DNA of 63,573 nucleotides from Burkholderia gladioli (lineage in GTDB: Bacteria; Pseudomonadota; Gammaproteobacteria; Burkholderiales; Burkholderiaceae): NCBI RefSeq assembly GCF_000959725.1, contig NZ_CP009320.1, positions 1-63,573 of the forward strand. The letters run 5' to 3'. Each line of letters starts with the position of its first letter. The first letter of the stretch is position 1. Both the position numbers and the translations under genes were made by a program. The notes under the pieces were generated by a model, which saw nothing but the letters and a program-made list of their open reading frames with translations, was not told the DNA's origin and searched no databases. This document shows, one piece after another, positions 1-8,517 of this stretch.

Positions 1-150
1 GCTGCCGTCTCTCCGAGGCAGTCTGCCGCGAGGCGTGCAGAGGCAGTTCCTGCGCCGCATCCAGATTCATGCTGGTGGCTATCGCTCGGGTGCCGACGTG
101 TGGCGCAGAGAGTGGAGACTGCTCTGCGCCAGCTGGCGCCGGTCGTCGTG
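1..150 (-). pseudogene. Decayed 3' fragment of a tyrosine recombinase
   Basis: The minus strand resembles the end of the recombinase gene at 794-2617. The reading SLHSLRH matches its active-site segment SPHSLRHTFGTH, and the plus-strand string CCAGATTCATGC followed by GGTGGC recurs near 930. The frame is broken just after the HxxR motif and the rest runs off the left edge. It is a partial, degenerate second copy, probably left by recombination or an older insertion. It cannot encode an active enzyme. Confidence 0.6.
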
Positions 151-151
151 A

Positions 152-433
152 TTAATGGGCGTGTGGGCGAAGAACGACACGCAGAACCTTGATTCCAGCA
201 CTAGTCGGGGTATTCGTACTTCGATACTGGTGCCACTGCCGATCACAGACCCCGAACGGCTTTCCGTCTTCCTCGTACATGCCCATGTATCCAGACAGCC
301 ACGCGCGATGCCAAGCGCTTCCCGCGAGAAGCCTGCGGAGACGACGCGACAGGCAAACCCCCTTGTACCCCACAAAGTAAAGACGTTCTTCTAACGAACC
401 TGCTTGCAGGACTTCACGTATCAACGAGAACAT
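152..433 (-). CDS. Hypothetical protein, 93 aa
   Basis: An ATG at 433 follows GAGGGAACGC, a good ribosome binding site. The N-terminal two thirds look like a folded basic protein (EERLYFVGYKG, then an Arg-rich helix, then GYMGMYEEDGKPFGV). I do not recognise the family. The last 20 or so residues run towards the recombinase remnant at 1-150, so the original 3' end may have been lost and replaced. It could be a truncated gene. Confidence 0.4.
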   Translation of the reverse strand: MFSLIREVLQAGSLEERLYFVGYKGVCLSRRLRRLLAGSAWHRAWLSGYMGMYEEDGKPFGVCDRQWHQYRSTNTPTSAGIKVLRVVLRPHAH

Positions 434-562
434 GCGTTCCCTCGCTTTCTGAATTTACTCGTCACCGCCGTCACCCGATAGTCCTTACCGTCTTCGCTCT
501 TGGCTATGCATGTGTGTGACGTCGGGAACAGCGACGATCAACCTTCATGACGTTTTCCTTTG

Positions 563-781
563 TTACTTTAGTGCAGCCTTACCGGTTTCGGTTGCCACGT
601 AGCCTCCCGTGCCAGTGGCGACGATCCATCCCTTTTCCAGGAGCGGCCTGACGGTTCTCGAAGAGAAGCATCGAATACGATCAACCTCGCCGCGTCCCCG
701 CAGGCGGTATGCGCCCTTTGCCGGTGTGTAGATGTGCCCGGCTGTTGCCGCCATCATCGCCGCCCTCTGGAGAGGTGTCAT
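563..781 (-). CDS. Small hypothetical protein, possible winged helix
   Basis: This 72-aa reading frame starts at an ATG preceded by AGGAGA. It ends 13 bases before the recombinase stop on the same strand, so it is probably co-transcribed downstream of it. The order helix (MTPLQRAAMMAA), helix with FSSRTVRPLLEKGWI, then a Gly-rich beta hairpin GTGGYVATETGK is what a small winged-helix DNA-binding domain looks like. That reading is inference; no specific family was recognised. Confidence 0.6.
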   Translation of the reverse strand: MTPLQRAAMMAATAGHIYTPAKGAYRLRGRGEVDRIRCFSSRTVRPLLEKGWIVATGTGGYVATETGKAALK

Positions 782-793
782 CGATCTGTTCTC

Positions 794-2617
794 CTAGCTC
801 TGCCTAATCAGCGCGGCATGGAAGTTCGCCGCTTCAATGCGCTGCCGGCGCTGCTCCGCTGTCACATACACCGAGGTCGTCTGTAGCGAGGCATGACCGA
901 GCAGCTGCTGCACCACGTCCAGATTCATGCCGGTGGCCACCGCGTGGGTGCCGAACGTATGTCGCAGGGAGTGAGGGCTTGTTTGCGCCAGTTGGCGACG
1001 CTCCGGTTCGCTGAGATCCGTCATCGTGACCTGCAGGCGCTCGAGCAGCCACGTCAGCAACCCGGCTGCGCCACGCACGGAGTAACCGGCTGACGCCGCG
1101 TGGCCAGGCTCGTCGCCGAATTTTGCCGCCGCGCGCGGCGTCGGGGGCAACACCAGCGGCGCCAGCAGCGCGCCGGCGGCCTGCTCCGCATCGAACGCGG
1201 CGCCGCGGTCGGTCCAGTGCGCACGCAGTGCGTCGACGCACTCGGCCGACAGCACCACGAAGCGTTCCTTTTTCCCTTTGCCGATCACCTGCAGCCACCA
1301 GCTGGCCGGGACCTCGCCATCGCCGGGCAACCAGCGCAGCTGCTCGCGCGTCGCCGCGGCGGCTTCTGACACGCGCAGGCCTGAGTCACCCATCAGGAGC
1401 AGCAGCGCGCGCGCTACGCGCCAGCGTGCGGCCTCCGGTGCCGGGCTCTCGCTCCAACTGGCGACCTCGGCCCGCACGCGGGTCCACAAGTCGAGCGGTA
1501 ATGCGCGCTCGATGCGCATCAACGACAGCCGCTTGACTGGCCGAGGGTCCGGCACGGCGGCCCAGGGATTGCCGGCCAGGTATCGGACTTTCACGAGCCA
1601 ATCGAACGCGGCCCGAATCGTGCGCACGGCATAGAGCTGGCTCTGTAGAGACAGCGGCACGTCGCTGAACGGGCGCCAGCGCGGCGAGGCCCGCTCGACA
1701 CGCGGCCCACAGAACGCGGCCGATGGGCACACCAGAAACGCCTTGTAGGCCTCGCAATCCTCCACCCGCATCGAGGATAAGGCGGTGCCGAGCTCCACCA
1801 CGCACCACAGCAGCAGGCGCTCGAGCTCGCGGCGATAGCTCCGCAGCGTGTTGGGCGAATCGGTGTAGCGGTTGAGGTAGGCCGTGATCGCGTCCAGGTC
1901 GTGGTTTGCGTGAACGAACGAAAACGCGGCGTGGCGGTTCAGACCGCCCTGCCCCGACAGCGCGGAGGGCATGGCGATGCGCTCGAGCGGCACCAGCTGC
2001 GCGCGCGAGGGCGCCAGGATCTCGGCGGCCGGCGCGAGCGGATTGGCGGCCTCGATGTCGTGGTCGACAGTGGCACCGATCGACGCAGCATGCCGGCGAA
2101 GCCAGGCGACGAGCACGCGTGCGCGCGTGAGACCGATACGCGGCACGGAGCGCCACCAGCTGCCGCCGCGGCGGTTGCAGAACGCGACGAGCTCGGCGAG
2201 CGTGCGGATGCCCTCCCCGGCCAGGCGCTCGGCGACGAGCGGCCGAAACCACCGCCCGATCTCGTGGGCGCCGGCGGGCTTGGCTGCGGCCCAGGCGCCG
2301 GCGGCCTGCTCGATCATGTGCAGCGAGACGGGCGAGAGACGCGGCTCGCCATGCTTGCGGATACTGTCCTGCAGGTACTGCTTCAGGACGCTGGAGCCCT
2401 CGCGCAGCGAAAGCGCCACCAGGTCATCGCGCATCGTGCGCAGCAGCGCGTCGAGCTCGTGCGGCGCGTCGACGTAGGGCGTCGTCTCGCGATCGAAGTA
2501 CAGGCGCGCGATCGTCGCTGTCGGCAGGCCTTTGACGCGAGCGCGCAGCGCCGTGAATTCGGTCCGGCTGTAGGTGCGCGGCTCGGGTAGCGCCAGCTGC
2601 TGAACTTGGTTCGTCAT
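794..2617 (-). CDS. Large tyrosine site-specific recombinase with DUF3701-like N-terminus
   Basis: The product is 607 aa. The C-terminal third has the full catalytic set of the phage-integrase family: Arg in GDSGLRVSEA (about 415), Lys in GKGKKERF (about 449), HSLRH (549-553), GHAS (575) and the tyrosine nucleophile in TSVYV (584). The N-terminal 200 residues, with WFRP and RRGGSWWRSVPRIGLTRARVLVAWL-type spacing, fit the DUF3701 integrase domain. I start at the ATG at 2617, because its ATGA overlaps the stop of the upstream small gene; an in-frame ATG at 2653 lacks a ribosome site. It probably acts on the palindromic core at 3143-3172, as a multimer or cointegrate resolution enzyme. Confidence 0.88.
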   Translation of the reverse strand: MTNQVQQLALPEPRTYSRTEFTALRARVKGLPTATIARLYFDRETTPYVDAPHELDALLRTMRDDLVALSLREGSSVLKQYLQDSIRKHGEPRLSPVSLHMIEQAAGAWAAAKPAGAHEIGRWFRPLVAERLAGEGIRTLAELVAFCNRRGGSWWRSVPRIGLTRARVLVAWLRRHAASIGATVDHDIEAANPLAPAAEILAPSRAQLVPLERIAMPSALSGQGGLNRHAAFSFVHANHDLDAITAYLNRYTDSPNTLRSYRRELERLLLWCVVELGTALSSMRVEDCEAYKAFLVCPSAAFCGPRVERASPRWRPFSDVPLSLQSQLYAVRTIRAAFDWLVKVRYLAGNPWAAVPDPRPVKRLSLMRIERALPLDLWTRVRAEVASWSESPAPEAARWRVARALLLLMGDSGLRVSEAAAATREQLRWLPGDGEVPASWWLQVIGKGKKERFVVLSAECVDALRAHWTDRGAAFDAEQAAGALLAPLVLPPTPRAAAKFGDEPGHAASAGYSVRGAAGLLTWLLERLQVTMTDLSEPERRQLAQTSPHSLRHTFGTHAVATGMNLDVVQQLLGHASLQTTSVYVTAEQRRQRIEAANFHAALIRQS

Positions 2618-2823
2618 ATGGCTTGACGCGCGCGGCCGAACGCCAGCTTCCATTGCGCAGATGTCATGCGTTCACGCGCGCGAACGGTCACGGTCTGGCC
2701 GGCTGCGGCTTGACGCGGGCCGCTTGTCCGTCGGCGGCAGGCCGCGCAGCTGATCCCGGCTCGACGCGGAAGACTGCCGGTCGGCAAGCGGCGCAGCGAC
2801 AGGTCGCGCAGCGCTTCAACCAT
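2614..2823 (-). CDS. Small basic protein coupled to the recombinase
   Basis: This 69-aa frame begins at an ATG inside the last codons of the 79-aa gene (overlap of 8 bases) and ends in an ATGA overlap with the recombinase start. That double coupling is the main support. The product is rich in Arg and Ala with a plausible C-terminal helix (MTSAQWKLAFGRARQA). No family recognised; the composition is also compatible with a chance frame in high-GC DNA. Confidence 0.45.
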   Translation of the reverse strand: MVEALRDLSLRRLPTGSLPRRAGISCAACRRRTSGPRQAAAGQTVTVRARERMTSAQWKLAFGRARQAI

Positions 2824-3055
2824 TGGTGGGCGCCGCGGCGCGCAGCTGCTCGATGAGTAGGTTGAGATGTGCGGCGTCGTCCTCGCATTGCTGGATCAAC
2901 GCGTCGGGTGCATGACAGACGCCGAGCGTTTTGAACAGCAAGACGGCGCCGACGGCGAGCGAGGGTGAGGCATTCGGCCCATCCATCAAGTGCTCCACGG
3001 CTCTCTTGGTGCTGGTCAGTAGCGCGTCGTAGGTCAGGAAGGGTTGGTTGGTCAT
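2816..3055 (-). CDS. Small helical hypothetical protein, first gene of the recombinase operon
   Basis: A 79-aa acidic, mostly helical product (MTNQPFLTYDALLTSTKRAV... ending LLIEQLRAAAPTNG). It is the first gene downstream of the core site and promoter region at 3116-3172. Its stop overlaps the next start. A size and position like this would suit an accessory or regulatory protein of the recombinase, but that is inference. Confidence 0.6.
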   Translation of the reverse strand: MTNQPFLTYDALLTSTKRAVEHLMDGPNASPSLAVGAVLLFKTLGVCHAPDALIQQCEDDAAHLNLLIEQLRAAAPTNG

Positions 3056-3115
3056 TGTCGTCTCGGGCTATGCGAGGTGCGGCCGGCTGGGCCTGCCGGG
3101 CAAGGTGTAGATGGC

Positions 3116-3145
3116 ACTATAGGCGTTTTGGACCATTAAACGCAA
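3116..3145 (-). promoter_or_regulatory. Candidate leftward promoter of the recombinase operon
   Basis: On the minus strand TATAGT (3121-3116) lies 18 bases after TTGCGT (3145-3140). The -35 end overlaps the left arm of the palindromic core site, so a protein bound there could block transcription. An imperfect GCGTTT...AAACGC repeat also spans 3124-3143. Promoter match is modest. Confidence 0.4.
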
Positions 3146-3172
3146 TGCCGATAATACGAATTATCGGCATTG
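3143..3172. other. Candidate tyrosine-recombinase core site
   Basis: Two perfect 13-base inverted arms, CAATGCCGATAAT and ATTATCGGCATTG, flank the 4 bases ACGA. Read with 11-base arms, the centre is an 8-base spacer. This matches the geometry of dif, loxP and other core sites of tyrosine recombinases. It lies 88 bases upstream of the recombinase operon. No second intact copy was seen in the window, as expected for a resolution site that pairs between plasmid copies. Confidence 0.6.
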
Positions 3173-3183
3173 ACGACGCGCCA

Positions 3184-3208
3184 GAAAAAGCCCGGTCGCA
3201 GCCGGGCT
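3184..3208 (-). terminator. Leftward intrinsic terminator
   Basis: On the minus strand AGCCCGG, a 6-base loop and CCGGGCT are followed by TTTTT. The stem ends inside the GCTAC target repeat of the transposon. Before the insertions this terminator would have stood about 30 bases beyond the stop of the small membrane-protein gene now at 8938-9153. It now lies downstream of tniQ. Confidence 0.7.
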
Positions 3209-3210
3209 AC
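3206..3210 (+). repeat. Target-site duplication GCTAC, left of transposon
   Basis: GCTAC directly precedes the left terminal repeat CGCTTACACAAC at 3211. The same five bases occur at 8513-8517 and 8926-8930, at the other element boundaries. Five base pairs is the duplication made by TniA/TnsB-type transposases. The wider match is GGCTACC. Confidence 0.7.
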
Positions 3211-3360
3211 CGCTTACACAACTAAAGTTGTGTCTAAATTTCAACTAAAGATGTGTCTATCGACGGCCAGCTGGTTCGATAACCGCGCCGGAGCGGCCCC
3301 AACGGGTTTCCCGAGGCCCAGTTTTGAGGTCAAACTGAGCTGTCAAGATAAGAAGGGTTA
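3211..3360 (+). repeat. Left end of the TniABQ transposon
   Basis: Contains the terminal repeat and two motif copies, ACAACTAAAGTTGT at 3218-3231 and CAACTAAAGATG at 3242-3253. Near the tniQ stop there is an AGATAA / TTATCT inverted repeat. The same arrangement recurs at 8518-8705 in the small element. Confidence 0.65.
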
Positions 3361-3362
3361 TC

Positions 3363-5276
3363 TTATCGGCCCATGCGATTCCAACCTCCCCGCTGGCGTC
3401 CCCACGCGACCCACGGCGAATCGCCGGGCGGTTCGCCGCGCGATGCCTGGGTGCGCTGGTAGTAGCGAGCCGCGTCCGCCAGTACCGCAGCGTCCCGCCA
3501 AAACCCTTTCTGACAGCGGATGAGCGCCACGAAATACCGGTAGTCCGCCGTCAAGCGAGCGTCCATATGTTCAGGCGCCACCAACGGGATTGGTCGGGCG
3601 ACGGGTAGGTCGACCTGACAGACCCGCCGGTAATCGCGCGCGTATCGCCGCAGCGATGCAATGGCCGCCGCCGGCGTCCCATCCAGCACCTGCAGGCGCG
3701 CCCGATCCCAGCGCGCGACGAACCGCCCATCCTCGGCGCGATAGAGCCAGCACCATGGCCGACCTTCCTTCACGCCCAGCAGGCGTCGCCGTCGCACGTC
3801 GTCATCCGCAGGGGCGATCGCGTCGATCACATGCCAGCCGGCTTCGTCCGACCAGCTCAGGCAGGCACCACGACAGGCCGCCCACATTGCCTCGAGCCGC
3901 GCCTGTCGACGTGCGGCGTATTGCATCTGGCGGGCCGCCTTGTCGGTGCATCGCATCGGCGTCCAATGCTTCGTCGCCGGCGCTGCAAAATGCAGTCCAT
4001 CTGGCTGGACGCGCGCCAGCCAGACGCGCTCGCACCTTGTCGTATCTTCCGTGATCGTGTCCCACGCGGCGATGCCCGAACAGGCGGCCGCCGTTGCCCG
4101 GGTTTCGGCAGCCTGCCAGATGGTCGCCAGATTGACGCGCGCCGCATGCCCTTCCAGCCACGCGCGCACAGGAGCCGTCAAGCCTTGGCCCCCGAGTACC
4201 TGGCTGCCTGCGGCCACATGCGCGGTAAAGCACGCCACCTCACCGTACGGTGGCGGCCGGTCCGGCCAGCGACGTCGTTCAACCTCGACCTCGATCGTGT
4301 GCGCCCAGACCATATCGGCAAACGCCCGTCGCGCGCGGTCACATGCGCGTACCTGCTCGCCAACCAGGAGCGGATCGCCGGAGTCAATGAAACGGGCGAC
4401 CCACCGATTGCCGCCGGGCGCCAGATGCCGGCGAACGTGACGCGCGAACGCCCTGTATACCGTGGTAGTCGGCGAGGCTCGCCAGTACGACAACCGCCCG
4501 TCTTCTGGGCGCAGCGGCGCTGGATTCAAGGCGCCACCACCCGGGCGTGTCCCGAGCTGAACCAGCACGACCGGGGTTGATGGTGCGACGGGGCGCAGGC
4601 ACGGGGGATAGGTCACGCCGAGCGTGCGCGCGGTGGTGACCAGCCAGCGCACACTATCGGGATCTCGCCGTAGCAACGCATCATCGAGCCGCCCCGGCCG
4701 AATCAATGTCGACAGGGCTTCCAGCCAGGCCGCCACAGGATCGAACGCGTGCGTCATCTCCGGTGCCAAGGTCGGCCGGCGACACGTTTCACGCGTAAAG
4801 AAGTGCAGCCGACCGCATCGGCAGGCGCCGGCTGTGCCGAAGTCGGCAATGGAGCGCAGCGTCGTATGAAACGGTGCACCGCAGTAGCACCGATCAACCA
4901 GCGGCGAGCCATGAAGGGGGCATGTGCGGAGCAGGTCGATGGAAAACAGCGCGGAATGGTATCCCGCCGTCAGGCATGCCAGGCATAGGCGCGGCCGTGC
5001 CTGAACGAGCGCGGCGCGCAGTGGCGATGGTAGCGGATCGAGTGTTGCCCACCGAAAGGCCGCGGACGACTCGCCGAGCTGATCGGCGAATGCGTGGACG
5101 TCAAGGTTGCCGGCGTGATTGTCCAGGAGGTGCACGGCTCTGGGCGAGGGTGTTTGCGTCGATGGCAGGTCGCGCGGATGGAGCGCGTTGAGCGTACAGG
5201 CACGCAGGACCGTGTGCCAGAGCGATGCGTAGGGCAGGACGCTGCCCGCATGCCAGGTCAGGCTGGGCTCAGGCAT
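3363..5276 (-). CDS. tniQ: TniQ-family transposition target-selection protein
   Basis: The 637-aa product has the TniQ zinc-binding N-terminus: CLAC (98-101), H107, C119-x2-H122 and C130-Y-C132. TniQ and TnsD proteins choose the insertion target together with the AAA+ ATPase. At 637 aa it is longer than the usual 400-aa TniQ and nearer to TnsD, so the C-terminal half may carry target-DNA recognition. Its ATG overlaps the tniB stop, making it the last gene of the tniABQ operon. The stop lies about 150 bases from the element's left end. Confidence 0.85.
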   Translation of the reverse strand: MPEPSLTWHAGSVLPYASLWHTVLRACTLNALHPRDLPSTQTPSPRAVHLLDNHAGNLDVHAFADQLGESSAAFRWATLDPLPSPLRAALVQARPRLCLACLTAGYHSALFSIDLLRTCPLHGSPLVDRCYCGAPFHTTLRSIADFGTAGACRCGRLHFFTRETCRRPTLAPEMTHAFDPVAAWLEALSTLIRPGRLDDALLRRDPDSVRWLVTTARTLGVTYPPCLRPVAPSTPVVLVQLGTRPGGGALNPAPLRPEDGRLSYWRASPTTTVYRAFARHVRRHLAPGGNRWVARFIDSGDPLLVGEQVRACDRARRAFADMVWAHTIEVEVERRRWPDRPPPYGEVACFTAHVAAGSQVLGGQGLTAPVRAWLEGHAARVNLATIWQAAETRATAAACSGIAAWDTITEDTTRCERVWLARVQPDGLHFAAPATKHWTPMRCTDKAARQMQYAARRQARLEAMWAACRGACLSWSDEAGWHVIDAIAPADDDVRRRRLLGVKEGRPWCWLYRAEDGRFVARWDRARLQVLDGTPAAAIASLRRYARDYRRVCQVDLPVARPIPLVAPEHMDARLTADYRYFVALIRCQKGFWRDAAVLADAARYYQRTQASRGEPPGDSPWVAWGRQRGGWNRMGR

Positions 5277-6309
5277 GAGGGCCCTCCTCGCGCGCGTGGG
5301 CGCCGCGCAACATCGCCGTGGCGGAGATGAGCGCCATCAGTTCTCGGTGCCCGCTGTCGCGGACGATCGAGCACCACGCGGGCGCCGTCGTCACGGCGTC
5401 GACGTCGGCACCGCCCGCGATGCGCAGCAGCACGTGTCGGCACGCCTGGGCGACGGTTTTCATCGGGAAGTCGATCGGCCCCGCGTAGCGCGGCGGCAGC
5501 GTATCGAGCATCGCCTGCATCAGCGCGGCGGCCTGGTGCTCCATTCGGAACCCGCCGACCCATGGGCGTGGCGCCAAGCCTGCGGTGAATGACCGCCCCG
5601 AACCGGGCGGCCATTCACTGCCGTCGTCGTACCCCCGCATCACGTAGGCGAGCTCGTCGGTCGTCCGCACGCCGTGAAACGGCTCGGCGGCCAACATGAA
5701 GCGCGCTGCGACGTGAGCACTCCCCGCAAGCGCAAGGCCGAACGGTTCGTCGAAGAACTGCAGCGACGCGATGGAAAACACACACAGCCGAATGCGTTGC
5801 TTCTCAAGCAAGCTGTGCAATTCGACCAGCCATAGCCACTCGCGCTGGCTCATGCCCTGCGCTTCGTCGATCACCAGCACCAGGAAGCGTCCGCCGCCCT
5901 GCGCGGCGAGCTCGATCCAGCGCTCGACAAGCATGGTTTGCCGCTCCAGCGGGCTGCGCCGCGCCTGAGCAAGTCGGTGGCCGCTCGCATCGAGCAGGTG
6001 CGCGTAAAAGCTGCCGACGGCCTGGCTGCTGCCGGAATCCGTGTGACTCCAGATCACCAGCGGCACAAAACCGCCATGGCGCTCGGATAGCAGGCGCTGC
6101 AGCCAGTGGTCGACGGCACTCGACTTGCCGAAGCGCGACGGCCCGAAAATGGTCGCGCCATCGATCTGGTCGTCCAGCCAACAGCCGATGCGTTCGACCA
6201 TGTCGTGAATCGCGATCGTGAACAGCGAGTAGTCGCGCGTCACGACCGGATGATCACGAGACACGTGAGCCGCCACGAGCGGGTCCGGGATTCCGGCGGA
6301 CGTTACCAT
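5269..6309 (-). CDS. tniB: TniB-family AAA+ transposition ATPase
   Basis: A 346-aa AAA+ protein of the TniB/TnsC class. Walker A is GPSRFGKSS (56-64) and Walker B is LVLVIDEA (143-150). Such ATPases form filaments on target DNA and activate the DDE transposase. It overlaps tniA by 7 bases upstream and tniQ by 8 bases downstream, so the three proteins are made from one transcript. Confidence 0.9.
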   Translation of the reverse strand: MVTSAGIPDPLVAAHVSRDHPVVTRDYSLFTIAIHDMVERIGCWLDDQIDGATIFGPSRFGKSSAVDHWLQRLLSERHGGFVPLVIWSHTDSGSSQAVGSFYAHLLDASGHRLAQARRSPLERQTMLVERWIELAAQGGGRFLVLVIDEAQGMSQREWLWLVELHSLLEKQRIRLCVFSIASLQFFDEPFGLALAGSAHVAARFMLAAEPFHGVRTTDELAYVMRGYDDGSEWPPGSGRSFTAGLAPRPWVGGFRMEHQAAALMQAMLDTLPPRYAGPIDFPMKTVAQACRHVLLRIAGGADVDAVTTAPAWCSIVRDSGHRELMALISATAMLRGAHAREEGPHA

Positions 6310-8309
6310 TGCTGAGCTCGACGCATTGGGGGCAAAGGTAGGCTGCTGCGCGCGGGCGCGGCGGATACCACCTCGACGTTCGCGACCGGTGCCTCCTGGT
6401 GCTTAGCCGCGCTGACCATCGACTGCCCGGTCGTCCGCTCTGCATGCTGCTGCAGGATGCGTCGCGCCTCGAGATAGGCAGGATGAATTGGCAATTTGCC
6501 CCCGGGAGACGCCTCGGCATACTGGATCAGGGCTTCGACCGCGTCGCCGTGGGTCGCCAGATGCAGAAGCCGGCGTTTTTCGAGCGCGCGGATCGCCGTG
6601 CGTACGTACAGCGAATGCGGCGACAGATGCCACGGGGGTGCAGCGCGGACCACGCCGAGAAACAGGCCCCGCTGCGTCGAGACCGTCGCGTAACGCGCAT
6701 CGTCCTCGTTGTCGAGCTGCAACCAGAAGGCCTGTCCTAGCAGATCGGTGCGCAGGCACAGCCACTCGGCCGAATACCGTGCATTGGCAAAATGGAAATG
6801 CGGTCGGCGCCCCGTTTTGATCCCGCCCAGCAAGGTACACAGCTTGCGCACGCCGACCAGGTGGCGCACCGCGCCTGGATCGGCCAAGCGGGGTGTCCAC
6901 GCGTCGGTTCCCATCAGCCATCTCAACTGCTCGAGCGGGCTTCGGTAGCCCAGTCCCGAGTGCGGTGTGGCGTTGTAGTTGGCGATCAGGGTGTCGAGCA
7001 ACTCCTGCGCGTACTCGAACTGAAACTGCGTCGCCATGGCTGCGGCGTCGGGATCGGCGCCGCGCCTGTCAGTGGGCGAGCCCCCAGTCGTTGTCGCCAG
7101 CCGGTGAAATCCTCCGGCCGCCAAACGCCCGAAAAACGATTCAACGAACGGCCGGTCGTCCTTGCTGCGCCGGCTGCTGTAGCTCGCAGCATCCTGCGGC
7201 TTGACGATCCTGGCGTCGACCACGTCGCGCAGCACGGTTTCGACGCGCGCGCAGATGTTGGCCAGCGCTCCGTCGACGCTGAATTCGTTCCAGCATGCGC
7301 CGGCGAGCTGCGGCAAAACATGCGACGGCAGGCCGGCACCCGGTACGTACGCGGCGTCGCTGAACTGCAGGTCGCGCGGAGTCCACTGTGTGAGGGCACA
7401 GCGCACCGCCCGCAGCACGTCTTCGGCCGAGCATTCGCGCCGCAAGCTAAGGTGATAGCCCAGCACCGCGCGCGAAACGACCTCGACCAGCACCACGACC
7501 CACAGACGATGGATCATGCGCGGCTCGGTGCCGCCGTGTGGCGATGGGATTAGCACGACCATGCGTGCATCGAGCTTGTGCGCATCGCATTCGACGCGCT
7601 CGAACGGGGCCCGCGGCGGCCGACGGGTACCATCGCCGGCGCGCGCCTTGCGGACGGCATCTTGCCCACCGACCAGCTCGCGCGCCCGTGCCGGATGCTC
7701 GGCGAGGACGCGATCGATGTAGCGAGCCAGTGTCACGTAGCCGCGCTTCTCGACGTTGAACGGCCATTCGCCGCGGCGCTCGAGGCCGCGTGCGCGCAGT
7801 TCGGCAAGGAACCAGCGAAACACTGCAATGCGCGGTCGGCGCGACGCTTCGAGTTCGGAGCGTTTGCCGAGAATGCGTTCGCGCAACTTGTCCTCGAATC
7901 CTCGCCCAGCAGGCGACTCGAACACCCATTGCAGGGCGCCGACGGCCCCGCCACTCCACGCGTTGAGCGCAAGTGGCGCCGTCCGTTCGTAGGCTTTCAT
8001 GCGGGCATGTGGCAACAGGCCACGCCAGCCACAGACGTGTCCGTCAGGATGCGGCTTGAGGCAGCGTTCGGTCAGCAGCCGGTAAACCTGCCCGCGCCCC
8101 ATCCCGCATGCCGATTTGATCTGAATGTTGGTCGCGCCCTCAAGGTAAAGGCGGATCGCGCGCTCGCGCCGCAGATACAGCGCGCTGTGCTCAGCGGACA
8201 ATGCCAGCGGGTCGACTGCTGGCCAGCTCTCCAGATCGACGTCATCCGTCAGCTTAGCCTCGCCGTCCTTCGCCGGATTGCTTGCCCGCAACCGTGAGCG
8301 CCGTGTCAT
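6303..8309 (-). CDS. tniA: TniA-family DDE transposase
   Basis: The 668-aa product carries a helix-turn-helix N-terminus (GATNIQIKSACGMGRGQVYRLL, about 58-79) and an RNase-H-fold core with the acidic triad D242 (ECDAHKLD), D346 (FSVDGALA) and E390 (RPFVESFFG). TniA performs strand transfer at the element ends. GGAGG precedes the ATG. It is the first gene after the right end, so the repeated binding sites at 8340-8512 overlap its promoter region and could mediate autoregulation. Confidence 0.92.
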   Translation of the reverse strand: MTRRSRLRASNPAKDGEAKLTDDVDLESWPAVDPLALSAEHSALYLRRERAIRLYLEGATNIQIKSACGMGRGQVYRLLTERCLKPHPDGHVCGWRGLLPHARMKAYERTAPLALNAWSGGAVGALQWVFESPAGRGFEDKLRERILGKRSELEASRRPRIAVFRWFLAELRARGLERRGEWPFNVEKRGYVTLARYIDRVLAEHPARARELVGGQDAVRKARAGDGTRRPPRAPFERVECDAHKLDARMVVLIPSPHGGTEPRMIHRLWVVVLVEVVSRAVLGYHLSLRRECSAEDVLRAVRCALTQWTPRDLQFSDAAYVPGAGLPSHVLPQLAGACWNEFSVDGALANICARVETVLRDVVDARIVKPQDAASYSSRRSKDDRPFVESFFGRLAAGGFHRLATTTGGSPTDRRGADPDAAAMATQFQFEYAQELLDTLIANYNATPHSGLGYRSPLEQLRWLMGTDAWTPRLADPGAVRHLVGVRKLCTLLGGIKTGRRPHFHFANARYSAEWLCLRTDLLGQAFWLQLDNEDDARYATVSTQRGLFLGVVRAAPPWHLSPHSLYVRTAIRALEKRRLLHLATHGDAVEALIQYAEASPGGKLPIHPAYLEARRILQQHAERTTGQSMVSAAKHQEAPVANVEVVSAAPARSSLPLPPMRRAQQW

Positions 8310-8339
8310 CCTGAGCCTCCGCCATCGCGTCGACCATTA

Positions 8340-8512
8340 CGACACAAGATTAGTTGAAATCGCGCATTGCGCTACAACTTTTGTTGACGAGACTGGACGT
8401 GATAGACACAACTTTAGTTGAAATGAGATCGGGCTTCTCAGCCTTTCAGAGCAAGGCTTACGAGGAATTGCTGCGACGCAGCATGATGATTACAACATTA
8501 GTTGTGCAGGCG
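8340..8512 (-). repeat. Right end of the TniABQ transposon
   Basis: Four copies of the CAACTTTAGTTG-type motif occur near 8344, 8374, 8408 and 8491, the last forming the terminal repeat. The segment is closely similar to 8755-8925, including GACACAA.ATTAGTTGAAAT and a TCAGCCTTTCAG / TCAGCCTTGCAT stretch. Confidence 0.7.
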
Positions 8513-8517
8513 GCTAC
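8513..8517 (+). repeat. Target repeat GCTAC between the two elements
   Basis: This copy is shared: it closes the large transposon on its right and opens the small element on its left. Confidence 0.7.

Larger units (their letters stand above)
3211..8512 (-). mobile_element. TniABQ transposon, 5.3 kb, no cargo
   Basis: The element runs from the left end CGCTTACACAAC to the right end whose complement reads CGCCTGCACAAC, with GCTAC on both sides. It contains only tniA, tniB and tniQ, all leftward. Both ends carry several copies of the near-palindrome ACAACTTTAGTTGT, which should be transposase binding sites. No serine resolvase (tniR) and no passenger gene are present. This is a minimal member of the Tn7/Tn5053-like superfamily. 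Confidence 0.8.
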
